From the NCBI RefSeq assembly GCF_008386695.1, contig NZ_VUOC01000001.1, forward strand, positions 1,586,347-1,650,346: a stretch of DNA of 64,000 bases. Reading direction: 5' to 3'. Source of the stretch: Chitinophaga agrisoli (GTDB taxonomy: Bacteria > Bacteroidota > Bacteroidia > Chitinophagales > Chitinophagaceae). Below the pieces are notes generated by a model. That model saw only the letters and a list, made by a program, of their open reading frames with translations. It had not been told where the DNA came from and made no database searches. This document shows positions 1 to 8,175 of this stretch, piece by piece; position 1 is the first letter of the stretch; every line of letters starts with the position of its first letter. The position numbers and the translations under genes are program-made.

Positions 1-2
1 AA

Positions 3-893
3 GACGCGGTGGACGTAGCCAACTCCTTTGGCAGTATCCGCGACCCCAAGCTGCTGGATTTCCTGCGGGAAGAAGTGAAAAAGAACTATGTATTTGTATC
101 CAAAAAGAACGATAAACGCGGTAAGGTGATCTATGAGCTGCTCTCCAGCCTGTTTGATACAGAAGCCGGCAAGGGCAACGACTCCACCAAAGCTACAGAT
201 ATGGCCACCAGGCTTAAGCTGCCGCCGGTGAACTATGTAGACTTTAACGGCCTGCTCAGCGACAGCGGCCGCATCTTCCAGCAGGTATTCTTCTATGGAG
301 ATAAAGACGGCCAGGAATCCTACGCCAGCTTTATGACCAGCTTTACCGGTGGCGACTGGAAAGTGAGCAAAGGCCAGTACTGGACCACCATCGTTTCCCT
401 GAAAGGCAAACCCATTACCATTTTCGCCAACCTGCCGCTGAACGAGCCGGAAGATAAGACCGCCATCGAAAAGCTGAGCGAGTACCTGGACGAAAAAGAC
501 ATCCACCCCACGGTATTCATCCACCGCGGGCATAGCTACCACGTAAACACCACCATGGATAACCTGCAAAGCTCTGCCAAGATAGTAGTGCTGGGCTCCT
601 GCGGCGGCTACCATAACCTGGCCACCGTACTGCAGAAATCCCCGGATGCGCATATCATCTCCTCCAAACAGGTAGGTACCCGTTTTGTGAATGAGCCCAT
701 CATCCGCACCCTGGAAGATGTGATCCGCAGCGGCAAGAACGTAGACTGGGTGAATATGTGGGCTGTGCTGAGCAAGCGCTTTGCCGGCGATGCCCGTAAC
801 AAAGAGCTCTTCAGCGACTATGTGCCCCCGCACAAGAACCTGGGCGCTATCTTTATCAAGGCATACAAACAGATCATGAAAGACGATAAATAA
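3..893 (+). CDS. C-terminal part of a large protein with caspase-like (clan CD) motifs, 5' truncated
   Basis: The reading frame is open from the first bases, so the true start lies outside the window; the GTG at 9 is probably internal. About 295 residues remain. I do not recognise the family. Counting from the GTG, a hydrophobic strand ends in HRGHS (H172, H175), and 23-26 residues later a second strand ends in GSCGG (C198). A strand ending His-Gly/His followed by a strand ending Cys-Gly is the pattern of caspase, gingipain and legumain-type peptidases (clan CD), so a peptidase-like fold is possible. The rest is charged and soluble with no membrane segment. The stop is followed 1 nt later by a palindromic repeat. 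The coding call is firm; the function is inference. Confidence 0.75.
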   Translation, partial: DAVDVANSFGSIRDPKLLDFLREEVKKNYVFVSKKNDKRGKVIYELLSSLFDTEAGKGNDSTKATDMATRLKLPPVNYVDFNGLLSDSGRIFQQVFFYGDKDGQESYASFMTSFTGGDWKVSKGQYWTTIVSLKGKPITIFANLPLNEPEDKTAIEKLSEYLDEKDIHPTVFIHRGHSYHVNTTMDNLQSSAKIVVLGSCGGYHNLATVLQKSPDAHIISSKQVGTRFVNEPIIRTLEDVIRSGKNVDWVNMWAVLSKRFAGDARNKELFSDYVPPHKNLGAIFIKAYKQIMKDDK

Positions 894-894
894 G

Positions 895-1013
895 TAGCTA
901 TTAGCTGTTTAGCCGCTGGCTGTTAGGAGATTAGCAATCACTAATGGTCAGCGGCTAATTATTTAACCCCCGCTCCAATCACTAACTGGCTAACGGCTAA
1001 CCGCTAATAATTA
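895..1013. repeat. Family B palindromic repeat (GGCTAAC-type units)
   Basis: Left arm 895-927 and right arm 982-1013 are imperfect inverted repeats built from units such as TTAGC, GGCTAAC and CCGCTAA; a middle part (about 931-963) carries further GCTAA/TTAGC words. The element starts 1 nt after the preceding stop codon and runs into the -7 box of the next gene. Related elements lie at 12101-12140 and 19523-19630. Confidence 0.7.
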
Positions 1014-1019
1014 TCTTTG
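1012..1019 (+). promoter_or_regulatory. Bacteroidota -7 box for the ABC transporter gene
   Basis: TATCTTTG matches the TAnnTTTG consensus and ends 4 nt before the ATG at 1024, so transcription would begin at or next to the start codon. No clear -33 TTG is visible; the upstream DNA is the family B repeat. Confidence 0.55.
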
Positions 1020-1023
1020 CCTC

Positions 1024-2787
1024 ATGGAGAATTTAACTATCAAGCGGATTTTTGACTTCAGTTTGTTGCGGCGCCTCTTCAGTTTTGCAGTTCCCTATAA
1101 ACGCTCTTTTTACCTTTCCATGGTGTTAACCATTGTGCTGGCGGTACTGTCGCCCCTGCGCCCTTACCTGATCCAGGTAACCGTAGATAAGTACATTGCC
1201 GGGCGCTGGATGCAGATGCTGGTGATCATCACCCTGGTGCAGATAGGGTTGCTGCTGATAGAGACCGTGGTCCGTTTCTTTTTCTCCTACCTCACCAACT
1301 GGTTGGGCCAGTCCGTGGTAAAAGACCTGCGGGTAACCGTTTACAACAAGGTGGTACGGCTAAACCTCGCCTTTTTTGACCGCACCCCCATTGGTACCCT
1401 TACAACCCGCACCATCAACGATATAGAAGCCATAAATGATGTTTTTTCTGAAGGCATCATCTCCATTGTGGCAGACCTGCTGATGATCGTAGCCATCCTG
1501 GCAGTGATGTTCATCGAGGATTGGCGGCTTACGCTCATCAGTCTTTCCCCGTTCCCCATATTGATCATTGCCACCTGGATGTTCAAGGAAAGCGTGAACA
1601 AATCCTTTCACCGCGTAAGGAATGCCGTAGCGGCCCTGAACGCCTTTGTGCAGGAGCATATCACGGGCATGGTGGTAGTACAGGCCTTTTCCGCGGAAAA
1701 ACGGGAATACGCCCGCTTTAAACAGATCAATAAGGATCACCGGAATGCCAATATAGACGCCATCTTCGCCTACTCCGTTTTCTTCCCCGTAGTGGAAATT
1801 ATCCTGGCCATTTCCCTGGGTCTCATGGTATGGTGGGGCGCCAACAAAGTGCTCAGCTACGAAGTAACCCAGGGCGTGATGATCGCTTTTATCATGTACC
1901 TCAACCTGCTCTTCCGCCCCCTGCGGGTGCTGGCAGACAAGTTTAACACCCTGCAAATGGGCATGGTGGCCAGCGAGCGCGTATTTAAGGTGTTGGACAG
2001 CGATGATCACATCCCGGACAACGGCAAGGAAAAAGCCGCCAATATGCAGGGCGATATCCTGTTTGATCACGTATCCTTTGCCTATACGGAAGACCGTTAT
2101 GTGCTCAAAGACATCAGCTTCCACGCCAAACCGGGGGAGACCATCGCCATTGTAGGGCATACCGGCTCCGGCAAAACCACCATCATCAGCATACTGAACC
2201 GCCTGTACGAGATCCAGCAGGGCCAGATAAAGCTGGATGGGATCAATATCCGGGATTATGCCCTGGCAGAGCTGCGCAGCAGGATAGGGGTGGTGCTGCA
2301 GGATGTGTTCCTGTTCTCCGGTTCCATTTACGAAAACATCACCCTCCGTAACGCAGCCATTTCCCGCGAGCAGGTGGAGCAGGCAGCCCGCCTTATTGGC
2401 ATGCACGAATTCATTATGCAGCTGCCCGGCGGCTACGACTACCAGGTAATGGAACGGGGCAGCACCCTCTCCCTGGGTCAGCGCCAGCTGATCTCCTTTG
2501 TGCGGGCGCTGCTGTACAATCCCGCTATCCTCATCCTGGACGAGGCCACCTCCTCCGTGGATACTGAATCAGAGATGCTGATCCAGCAGGCCATCGACAA
2601 ACTGATCGCCGACCGTACCTCCATCGTGATCGCCCACCGTTTAAGCACTATCAGCAAAGCCAGCAAGATCATTGTGCTGGATAAGGGCGAGATCAGGGAA
2701 ATGGGTACGCATGAGGAGTTGCTGAAACAAGAAGGATTTTACTACAAGCTGCATAGCATGCAGTTCAAGAAGACAGTAAATATGTAG
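1024..2787 (+). CDS. ABC transporter, fused permease and ATPase (exporter half-transporter)
   Basis: A 587-residue half-transporter of the MsbA/multidrug exporter type, expected to work as a homodimer in the inner membrane. Residues 1-320 are the six-helix transmembrane domain and about 340-580 the nucleotide-binding domain. Visible motifs are Walker A GHTGSGKTT (from residue 378), the signature LSLGQ (482-486), Walker B ILILDEATSSVD (about 500-511) and the H-loop IVIAHRLST. The signature has L in place of the usual G at its third position, as in many exporters. It stands alone, with a -7 box directly before the ATG and a terminator at 2890-2918. The substrate cannot be told; lipid or drug export are both possible. 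Confidence 0.93.
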   Translation: MENLTIKRIFDFSLLRRLFSFAVPYKRSFYLSMVLTIVLAVLSPLRPYLIQVTVDKYIAGRWMQMLVIITLVQIGLLLIETVVRFFFSYLTNWLGQSVVKDLRVTVYNKVVRLNLAFFDRTPIGTLTTRTINDIEAINDVFSEGIISIVADLLMIVAILAVMFIEDWRLTLISLSPFPILIIATWMFKESVNKSFHRVRNAVAALNAFVQEHITGMVVVQAFSAEKREYARFKQINKDHRNANIDAIFAYSVFFPVVEIILAISLGLMVWWGANKVLSYEVTQGVMIAFIMYLNLLFRPLRVLADKFNTLQMGMVASERVFKVLDSDDHIPDNGKEKAANMQGDILFDHVSFAYTEDRYVLKDISFHAKPGETIAIVGHTGSGKTTIISILNRLYEIQQGQIKLDGINIRDYALAELRSRIGVVLQDVFLFSGSIYENITLRNAAISREQVEQAARLIGMHEFIMQLPGGYDYQVMERGSTLSLGQRQLISFVRALLYNPAILILDEATSSVDTESEMLIQQAIDKLIADRTSIVIAHRLSTISKASKIIVLDKGEIREMGTHEELLKQEGFYYKLHSMQFKKTVNM

Positions 2788-2889
2788 ATATGGACGTAGT
2801 GGCGCCGCGGATATAGGATTTCTTTAATAAGATCCTGGGCCTTGAGCAGAAATATATCTCATTTAAGTAATAACTGTGTACCACCAACG

Positions 2890-2918
2890 CCGTTCCGCTA
2901 AAACGGGACGGTTTTTTT
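2890..2918 (+). terminator. Intrinsic terminator after the ABC transporter gene
   Basis: Stem CCGTTCCG (2890-2897) with CGGGACGG (2904-2911), one G-U pair, followed by seven T. It separates the ABC gene from the ATP synthase operon. Confidence 0.8.
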
Positions 2919-3036
2919 ATGCCGGAGAGGCCCGTGGCAGCACAAATAATGTTATAGTTAAACGCCTGTAATTCCATTAGTTAACTATATACGCTCGTTT
3001 TTTTCCAACGCGGCTTCGTTTTGAGTTAAAATCGAT

Positions 3037-3044
3037 TATCTTTG
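3037..3044 (+). promoter_or_regulatory. -7 box of the atp operon promoter
   Basis: TATCTTTG, an exact TAnnTTTG match, 19 nt before the GTG start of atpB. A properly spaced -33 TTG is not evident. It would place the transcript start near 3049. Confidence 0.5.
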
Positions 3045-3063
3045 CGCAAAATTTCAGAAAACG

Positions 3064-4242
3064 GTGATTTCCTGCAATCTGTTCAAACATAGTCTGATAG
3101 CGCTCTTACTAGCCCTAAACATAATTGGTGTTAGCTCTGTAGCTTATGCCCAACATCCTGGAGAAGAATCAACAAAAGATGCTGAAGTTCGGCAAGAAAA
3201 GGATGGGGCGGAAGCTGCCGGCGAAAAAAAGAAAGGATTCGACGCTAAGGAAGTGATCCTGGGCCACGTAAAAGACGCCCATGACTGGCATTTAATGGAC
3301 TTTGGTAGCACCCCTGTTACCTTACCCCTGCCGGTGATCATCTACAATAAAGAGAGAGGCCTGTCTGTATTCTCTTCCTCCAGGTTCGAACATGGCCACG
3401 CCGCTTTTGATGGCTACCGCCTGATAAACAGCCACTACCTGCACGAGAAAGGCCTGGATCCCAATAAATACCTGGAAGGAAGCGTGGTCGCTGTAGACGG
3501 CAACGATAACCTTACCGGTGAAACGATCTACGACTTTTCCATGACCAAGAACATCACCTCTATGCTCATAGCCGCCATCCTGCTGGTGGTGCTGATGCTG
3601 AATGTAGCTAAGGCGTACAGGATCCGCGGTTCCAAACAGGCGCCCAAAGGCTTCCAGAGCCTGATGGAGCCGGTGATCATCTTCATGCGCGATGAAGTGG
3701 TAAAACCCAATATCCCCGGCAAACACTACGAAAGATTCACACCCTTTATATTAACAATATTTTTCTTTATCCTCATTAATAACCTGTTGGGCCTGTTACC
3801 CGGCTCTGCCAACGTAACTGGCAACCTGGCAGTAACAGCGGCGCTGGCGATCATCAGCTTCATCGCCATCCTGTTCAGCTCCAACAAACATTTCTGGGGG
3901 CATATCTTTAACCCTCCGGTACCCTTGGGCGTAAAATTCATCCTGGCGCCGGTGGAGCTGATAGGCGTATTCACTAAGCCTATCTCCCTGATGATCCGGT
4001 TGTTCGCCAACATGCTGGCCGGTCACATTATTATCCTGAGCATTATTTCACTGGTATTTATATTTGGTTCCCTGAATAAAGCGGCCGGCTACGGCTTCTT
4101 ACCCATCACCATTGTATTCAATATCGTGATGATGATGCTGGAACTGCTGGTGGCCTTTATCCAGGCTTTCATCTTCGCCAACCTTACGGCCGTGTTCATC
4201 GGTCAGGCTATGGAAGGCGCGCATGACGAGCACCACCACTAA
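3064..4242 (+). CDS. atpB: F1Fo ATP synthase subunit a
   Basis: Subunit a of the membrane Fo motor, forming the proton half-channels against the c-ring. The 392-residue protein has the long N-terminal extension usual in Bacteroidota: a signal-peptide-like segment (residues 7-29, ending AYAQ), a charged region and then about five membrane helices. The signature helix ISLMIRLFANMLAGH carries the essential arginine. The C-terminus is His-rich (DEHHH). The GTG start at 3064 is chosen because it alone supplies the complete signal segment. It is first gene of atpB-E-F-H-A; 111 nt separate it from atpE. Confidence 0.96.
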   Translation: MISCNLFKHSLIALLLALNIIGVSSVAYAQHPGEESTKDAEVRQEKDGAEAAGEKKKGFDAKEVILGHVKDAHDWHLMDFGSTPVTLPLPVIIYNKERGLSVFSSSRFEHGHAAFDGYRLINSHYLHEKGLDPNKYLEGSVVAVDGNDNLTGETIYDFSMTKNITSMLIAAILLVVLMLNVAKAYRIRGSKQAPKGFQSLMEPVIIFMRDEVVKPNIPGKHYERFTPFILTIFFFILINNLLGLLPGSANVTGNLAVTAALAIISFIAILFSSNKHFWGHIFNPPVPLGVKFILAPVELIGVFTKPISLMIRLFANMLAGHIIILSIISLVFIFGSLNKAAGYGFLPITIVFNIVMMMLELLVAFIQAFIFANLTAVFIGQAMEGAHDEHHH

Positions 4243-4338
4243 AATGTAGCACCCGGACAGCGGGCCGATGGTATACAACCTTTGCCAACGACCAGCGCTG
4301 CCGGTTACAGATTGCGGACTAAAACATTCATTAATTAA

Positions 4339-4635
<297 letters not shown>

Positions 4636-4742
4636 GCCAAAAACTTATTACTGCATCCGGCGCACAGGGCAAAGGATGCAGTAATTGTATTACAGCACAT
4701 GTAATACATCAACCAGTAAATCAGTAATTTAAACTATACATC

Positions 4743-5237
4743 ATGGATCTGTTACAGCCGGCCTTAGGCTTGTTTACCATTTCATTCATAATATTTCTCA
4801 TCGTTTTCTTCATCCTGAAGAAATTCGCATGGAAACCCATCCTCTCTACCTTAAAGGAAAGGGAAACCTCGATCTCCGAATCCATTGCTGCAGCAGAAAG
4901 GGTAAAGGAAGAAATGGCGCAGATGAAGGCAGAGCATGAGCATGTACTGGCAGAAGCTAAAGCAGAAAGGAGCAAGATCCTGAAAGAAGCCAAGGAAGCA
5001 AAAGACCAGATCATCAGCGAAGCCAAGACACAAGCACAGGCAGAAGCCAAAAAGATCATTAACGAAGCGTACACCGCCATCGAAAACCAGAAGATGGCTG
5101 CCCTCACCGACGTGAAAAACCAGGTAGGTTCCCTCGTGATCGAAGTGGCAGAGAAAGTGCTCCGCAAAGAACTGTCCGACAAAACTGCCCAGGAACAGTA
5201 TATCAAACAACAGGCAGAAAGCATTAAATTAAATTAA
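4743..5237 (+). CDS. atpF: F1Fo ATP synthase subunit b
   Basis: A 164-residue stator subunit with one N-terminal membrane helix (residues about 8-28) followed by a long charged coiled coil rich in Ala, Glu and Lys. It links the membrane a subunit to the delta subunit on top of F1. The position between atpE and atpH is canonical. The stop codon is followed 2 nt later by a palindromic octamer repeat (5240-5325) that fills the gap to atpH. Confidence 0.96.
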   Translation: MDLLQPALGLFTISFIIFLIVFFILKKFAWKPILSTLKERETSISESIAAAERVKEEMAQMKAEHEHVLAEAKAERSKILKEAKEAKDQIISEAKTQAQAEAKKIINEAYTAIENQKMAALTDVKNQVGSLVIEVAEKVLRKELSDKTAQEQYIKQQAESIKLN

Positions 5238-5239
5238 CC

Positions 5240-5325
5240 AATGTGCTAATATGCTAATGTGCTAATTACTTAGAATACTTCTTTTTCATTAGCACATTAG
5301 CATATCAGCACATCAGCACATTAAT
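5240..5325. repeat. Family A palindromic repeat (TTAGCACA octamer arrays) inside the atp operon
   Basis: Left arm 5240-5266 is a run of 8-bp units TGTGCTAA/TATGCTAA. Right arm 5288-5325 is the inverse, built of TTAGCACA, TTAGCATA and TCAGCACA. The arms pair over about 26 bp with a single T-to-C difference and a 21-nt loop. As RNA this is a very stable hairpin between atpF and atpH. Relatives: 38293-38331 and 52271-52393. Confidence 0.85.
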
Positions 5326-5330
5326 AAATT

Positions 5331-5891
5331 ATGCAAAATCCCCGTTTAGCATCCCGGTATGCAAAGTCTTTGGTGGATCTGGCCGTAGAAAAAGGCCAGC
5401 TGGAAGCGGTGCACGCAGACATGCTGGTACTGCAACAGATCGCCCAGGGCAACCGCGATGTAACGAATTTGCTGAAAAGCCCGATCATTAAACCGGACAA
5501 GAAACAGAAGATACTGGCCGCCATACTGGAAGGTAAGGTAAGCCCCATCATCACCGCTTTCATCAACCTGCTGGTGGTAAAGGGCCGCGAAGGCAACCTG
5601 CCGGAGATAGCCACTGAATTCCTGCAGCAATACAATAAGCTCAAGAACATCAGCAAGGTGAAGATCACCACCGCCGTACCCCTCGATCCTGCTATCCTCG
5701 GCGCCATCAAACAGAAAGTGGCCGCCGGTACTGATAGGATCGTGGAAATGGAAACGGCCGTGGAACCTGATTTAATAGGTGGTTTCGTATTAGAAACAGA
5801 TGATAAACTGTTTGATGCTTCCATTCAGCGTGATCTGAAGGATATCAAAAAACAGTTTACCGAGAACATCTACGTTCCGGAAATTAGATAA
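5331..5891 (+). CDS. atpH: F1Fo ATP synthase subunit delta
   Basis: A 186-residue OSCP/delta-family protein joining the stator to the alpha/beta hexamer. The N-terminus (NPRLASRYAKSLVDLA) and the C-terminal segment (DLIGGFVLETDDKLFDASI) are typical of the family. It begins 5 nt after a family A hairpin, so its expression relative to atpF may depend on how that hairpin folds. It is followed by atpA after 90 nt. Confidence 0.95.
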   Translation: MQNPRLASRYAKSLVDLAVEKGQLEAVHADMLVLQQIAQGNRDVTNLLKSPIIKPDKKQKILAAILEGKVSPIITAFINLLVVKGREGNLPEIATEFLQQYNKLKNISKVKITTAVPLDPAILGAIKQKVAAGTDRIVEMETAVEPDLIGGFVLETDDKLFDASIQRDLKDIKKQFTENIYVPEIR

Positions 5892-5981
5892 AACATTCAC
5901 AGCAGCCGCTGCGTACACGCAAAGCTGTTGTCGTTATAATTTACATACTTTAACGACCCTTTTTTAAAAACATAACTGATT

Positions 5982-7559
5982 ATGGTTGAGATAAAACCTG
6001 ATGAAATTTCGGCGATATTGCGCCAGCAGTTAAGCAACTTCAATGCTGCTGCCGACCTGGAAGAGGTGGGTACAGTGTTGCAGGTGGGCGATGGTATTGC
6101 CCGTATATATGGACTGAACAATGTACGTTACGGAGAGCTGGTAGAGTTCGAGAACGGTGTAAAGGCAATCGCCCTGAACCTGGAAGAAGATAACGTAGGT
6201 GTGGTATTGATGGGGGAATCCGGTAATATCAAAGAAGGAAATAAAGTAAGCCGTACCGGTTTGATTGCCTCTATTAAAGTGGGCGAAGGACTGATAGGCC
6301 GCGTGGTAAATACATTGGGTCAGCCTATCGATGGTAAAGGCCCTATCACCGGCGAATTGTATGAAATGCCCCTGGAGCGTAAAGCCCCCGGCGTTATCTA
6401 CCGTGAGCCGGTAAAAGAACCGCTGCAGACAGGTATCAAGGCGATCGACGCCATGATCCCCATCGGCCGTGGCCAGCGTGAGCTGGTGATCGGTGACCGT
6501 CAGACCGGTAAAACTGCCATCTGTATCGACACCATCATTAACCAGAAAGAATTTTACGATGCAGGCAAGCCTGTATATTGTATATATGTAGCCATTGGCC
6601 AGAAAGCCTCCACCATTGCAGGTGTAATGAAAACCCTGCAGGAGAACGGCGCTATGGCTTACACTACCATCGTAGCCGCTTCCGCTTCAGAGCCTGCTCC
6701 GCTGCAGTTCTACGCTCCGTTCGCTGGCGCCGCCATCGGTGAATTCTTCCGTGACACCGGCCGTCCTGCCCTGATCATCTATGATGATCTGTCCAAACAG
6801 GCCGTTGCTTACCGTGAAGTGTCCCTGCTGCTGCGTCGTCCTCCGGGCCGCGAAGCCTACCCTGGTGACGTATTCTACCTGCATAGCCGTTTGCTGGAAC
6901 GTGCTGCCAAAGTTATCGCCAACGATGAAATTGCCAGCCAGATGAACGACCTGCCGGAGTCTATCAGACACCTGGTAAAAGGTGGTGGTTCCCTGACCGC
7001 ATTACCGATCATCGAAACCCAGGCTGGTGACGTATCCGCATACATCCCCACGAACGTGATCTCCATCACCGATGGACAGATCTTCCTGGAGTCCAACCTG
7101 TTCAACGCCGGTATCCGTCCCGCCATCAACGTGGGTATCTCTGTAAGCCGCGTAGGTGGTAACGCACAGATCAAATCCATGAAGAAAGTAGCCGGTACCC
7201 TTAAACTGGACCAGGCACAATACCGCGAAATGGAGGCCTTCTCCAAATTCGGTGGCGACCTGGATGCTGCTACCAAAGCAGTACTGGACAAAGGCGCCCG
7301 TAACGTGGAGATCCTGAAACAGGCACAGTTCAACCCCTACAGCGTTGAAAAGCAAGTAGCCATGATCTACCTGGGTACCCAGGGCCTGCTCCGCGAAGTA
7401 CCCGTTAAGAACGTAAGGGCCTTCGAAGAAGCCTTCCTGCACGAAATGGAAGTGCGCCTCCCCGAAGTTCTGGCCGATTTCAAAAAGGGCAACCTCGCAG
7501 ACGACAGTCTGAACAAGATGAAAGCCCTGGCCAACGAACTGAAGCCAAGATTCGCATAA
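5982..7559 (+). CDS. atpA: F1Fo ATP synthase subunit alpha
   Basis: The 525-residue non-catalytic nucleotide-binding subunit of F1. Walker A is GDRQTGKTA; Walker B lies in [12 protein letters not shown], followed by [20 protein letters not shown]-terminal beta-barrel, central ATPase and C-terminal helical domains are all complete. It is last in the local operon: an intrinsic terminator follows at 7638-7664 and the next gene is an unrelated TonB receptor, so atpG, atpD and atpC must lie elsewhere. Confidence 0.98.
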   Translation: MVEIKPDEISAILRQQLSNFNAAADLEEVGTVLQVGDGIARIYGLNNVRYGELVEFENGVKAIALNLEEDNVGVVLMGESGNIKEGNKVSRTGLIASIKVGEGLIGRVVNTLGQPIDGKGPITGELYEMPLERKAPGVIYREPVKEPLQTGIKAIDAMIPIGRGQRELVIGDRQTGKTAICIDTIINQKEFYDAGKPVYCIYVAIGQKASTIAGVMKTLQENGAMAYTTIVAASASEPAPLQFYAPFAGAAIGEFFRDTGRPALIIYDDLSKQAVAYREVSLLLRRPPGREAYPGDVFYLHSRLLERAAKVIANDEIASQMNDLPESIRHLVKGGGSLTALPIIETQAGDVSAYIPTNVISITDGQIFLESNLFNAGIRPAINVGISVSRVGGNAQIKSMKKVAGTLKLDQAQYREMEAFSKFGGDLDAATKAVLDKGARNVEILKQAQFNPYSVEKQVAMIYLGTQGLLREVPVKNVRAFEEAFLHEMEVRLPEVLADFKKGNLADDSLNKMKALANELKPRFA

Positions 7560-7637
7560 AGCATACAACACATGATCGCAGCATAATCGTAATCATGCAA
7601 TCATGTAATCATGTAATACAACATTGAGCATAAACAT

Positions 7638-7664
7638 AATCCCGGTCAATTGGCCGGGATTTTT
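7638..7664 (+). terminator. Intrinsic terminator of the atp operon
   Basis: Perfect stem AATCCCGG (7638-7645) with CCGGGATT (7654-7661), loop TCAATTGG, followed by T-rich TTTTGTTTT. It lies 78 nt after the atpA stop. Confidence 0.85.
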
Positions 7665-8175
7665 GTTTTAAAGAATTAGAAGATAGTCAATGGGCAACGG
7701 CTAACCGTAAATGGGTAACGGTCGATAAGTAATGTTCATGGGTAATGGTAGGTAATGGTTACAGCTAACGCTGATGGGAGCTGGTGATGAGATACACCAA
7801 CATACTATCGGAGAACCGCCTTACAGCCTCCCCCCTTGGCCATGCGTGCACGCTGCGTTGCCGGCAGGTTCCTCGGTGGGGCCTTGGCTGGCGCGGGTTC
7901 ATGCAGCCAGCTTGCCCAGCGAAAGTCCCGCGGCAGGCGCAGCCCCACAGAGGAACGCTGCCGGCATAGCCCATTTCCGTCCCCTCCGCCCATTCACCCA
8001 CAGAGGAACAGCCCCATTCCCGCCACAGCACCCACTTCCAGCATAACCAAATTTCACCGCCTTCCTCCCCGCTTTCACCGCCTCCACCCCCTTCCTTAAC
8101 CGAATACCCCTCCGCCCACCTTGGTTTCCACCATAAACTAAATTAGTTTTGATCCGAATCCAAATCCCGCCAACA
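7665..8175. other. Non-coding stretch between atpA and the TonB receptor gene
   Basis: It holds degenerate ATGGGTAACGG-type units (about 7690-7775, loosely like family B), a GC-rich palindrome (7859-7966) and a C-rich, T-poor segment (7967-8130). Open frames on both strands here are short, lack homology signals and follow the palindrome; I regard none as a gene. Confidence 0.6.
7859..7966. repeat. Family C GC-rich palindrome, copy 1
   Basis: Left arm 7859-7897 begins TGCCGGCAGGTTCCTC; right arm 7927-7966 ends GAGGAACGCTGCCGGCA. The arms are imperfect inverted repeats of about 40 bp around a 29-nt loop. A second copy at 55727-55834 matches it at 38 of 39 left-arm and 39 of 40 right-arm positions, and the loops are related too. 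Confidence 0.85.

Noticed and set aside
1360-2406. A 348-codon open frame antisense to the ABC transporter gene
   Set aside because: Shadow of a well-supported gene with intact ABC motifs on the other strand.
5240-5325. A CRISPR-like array of short repeats
   Set aside because: The units are 8 bp, contiguous and without spacers, and the arms are inverted; not a CRISPR array.
7560-8175. A tRNA or structured rRNA fragment in the GC-rich gap
   Set aside because: The palindrome lacks tRNA arms and the TTCGA loop; no RNA family recognised.
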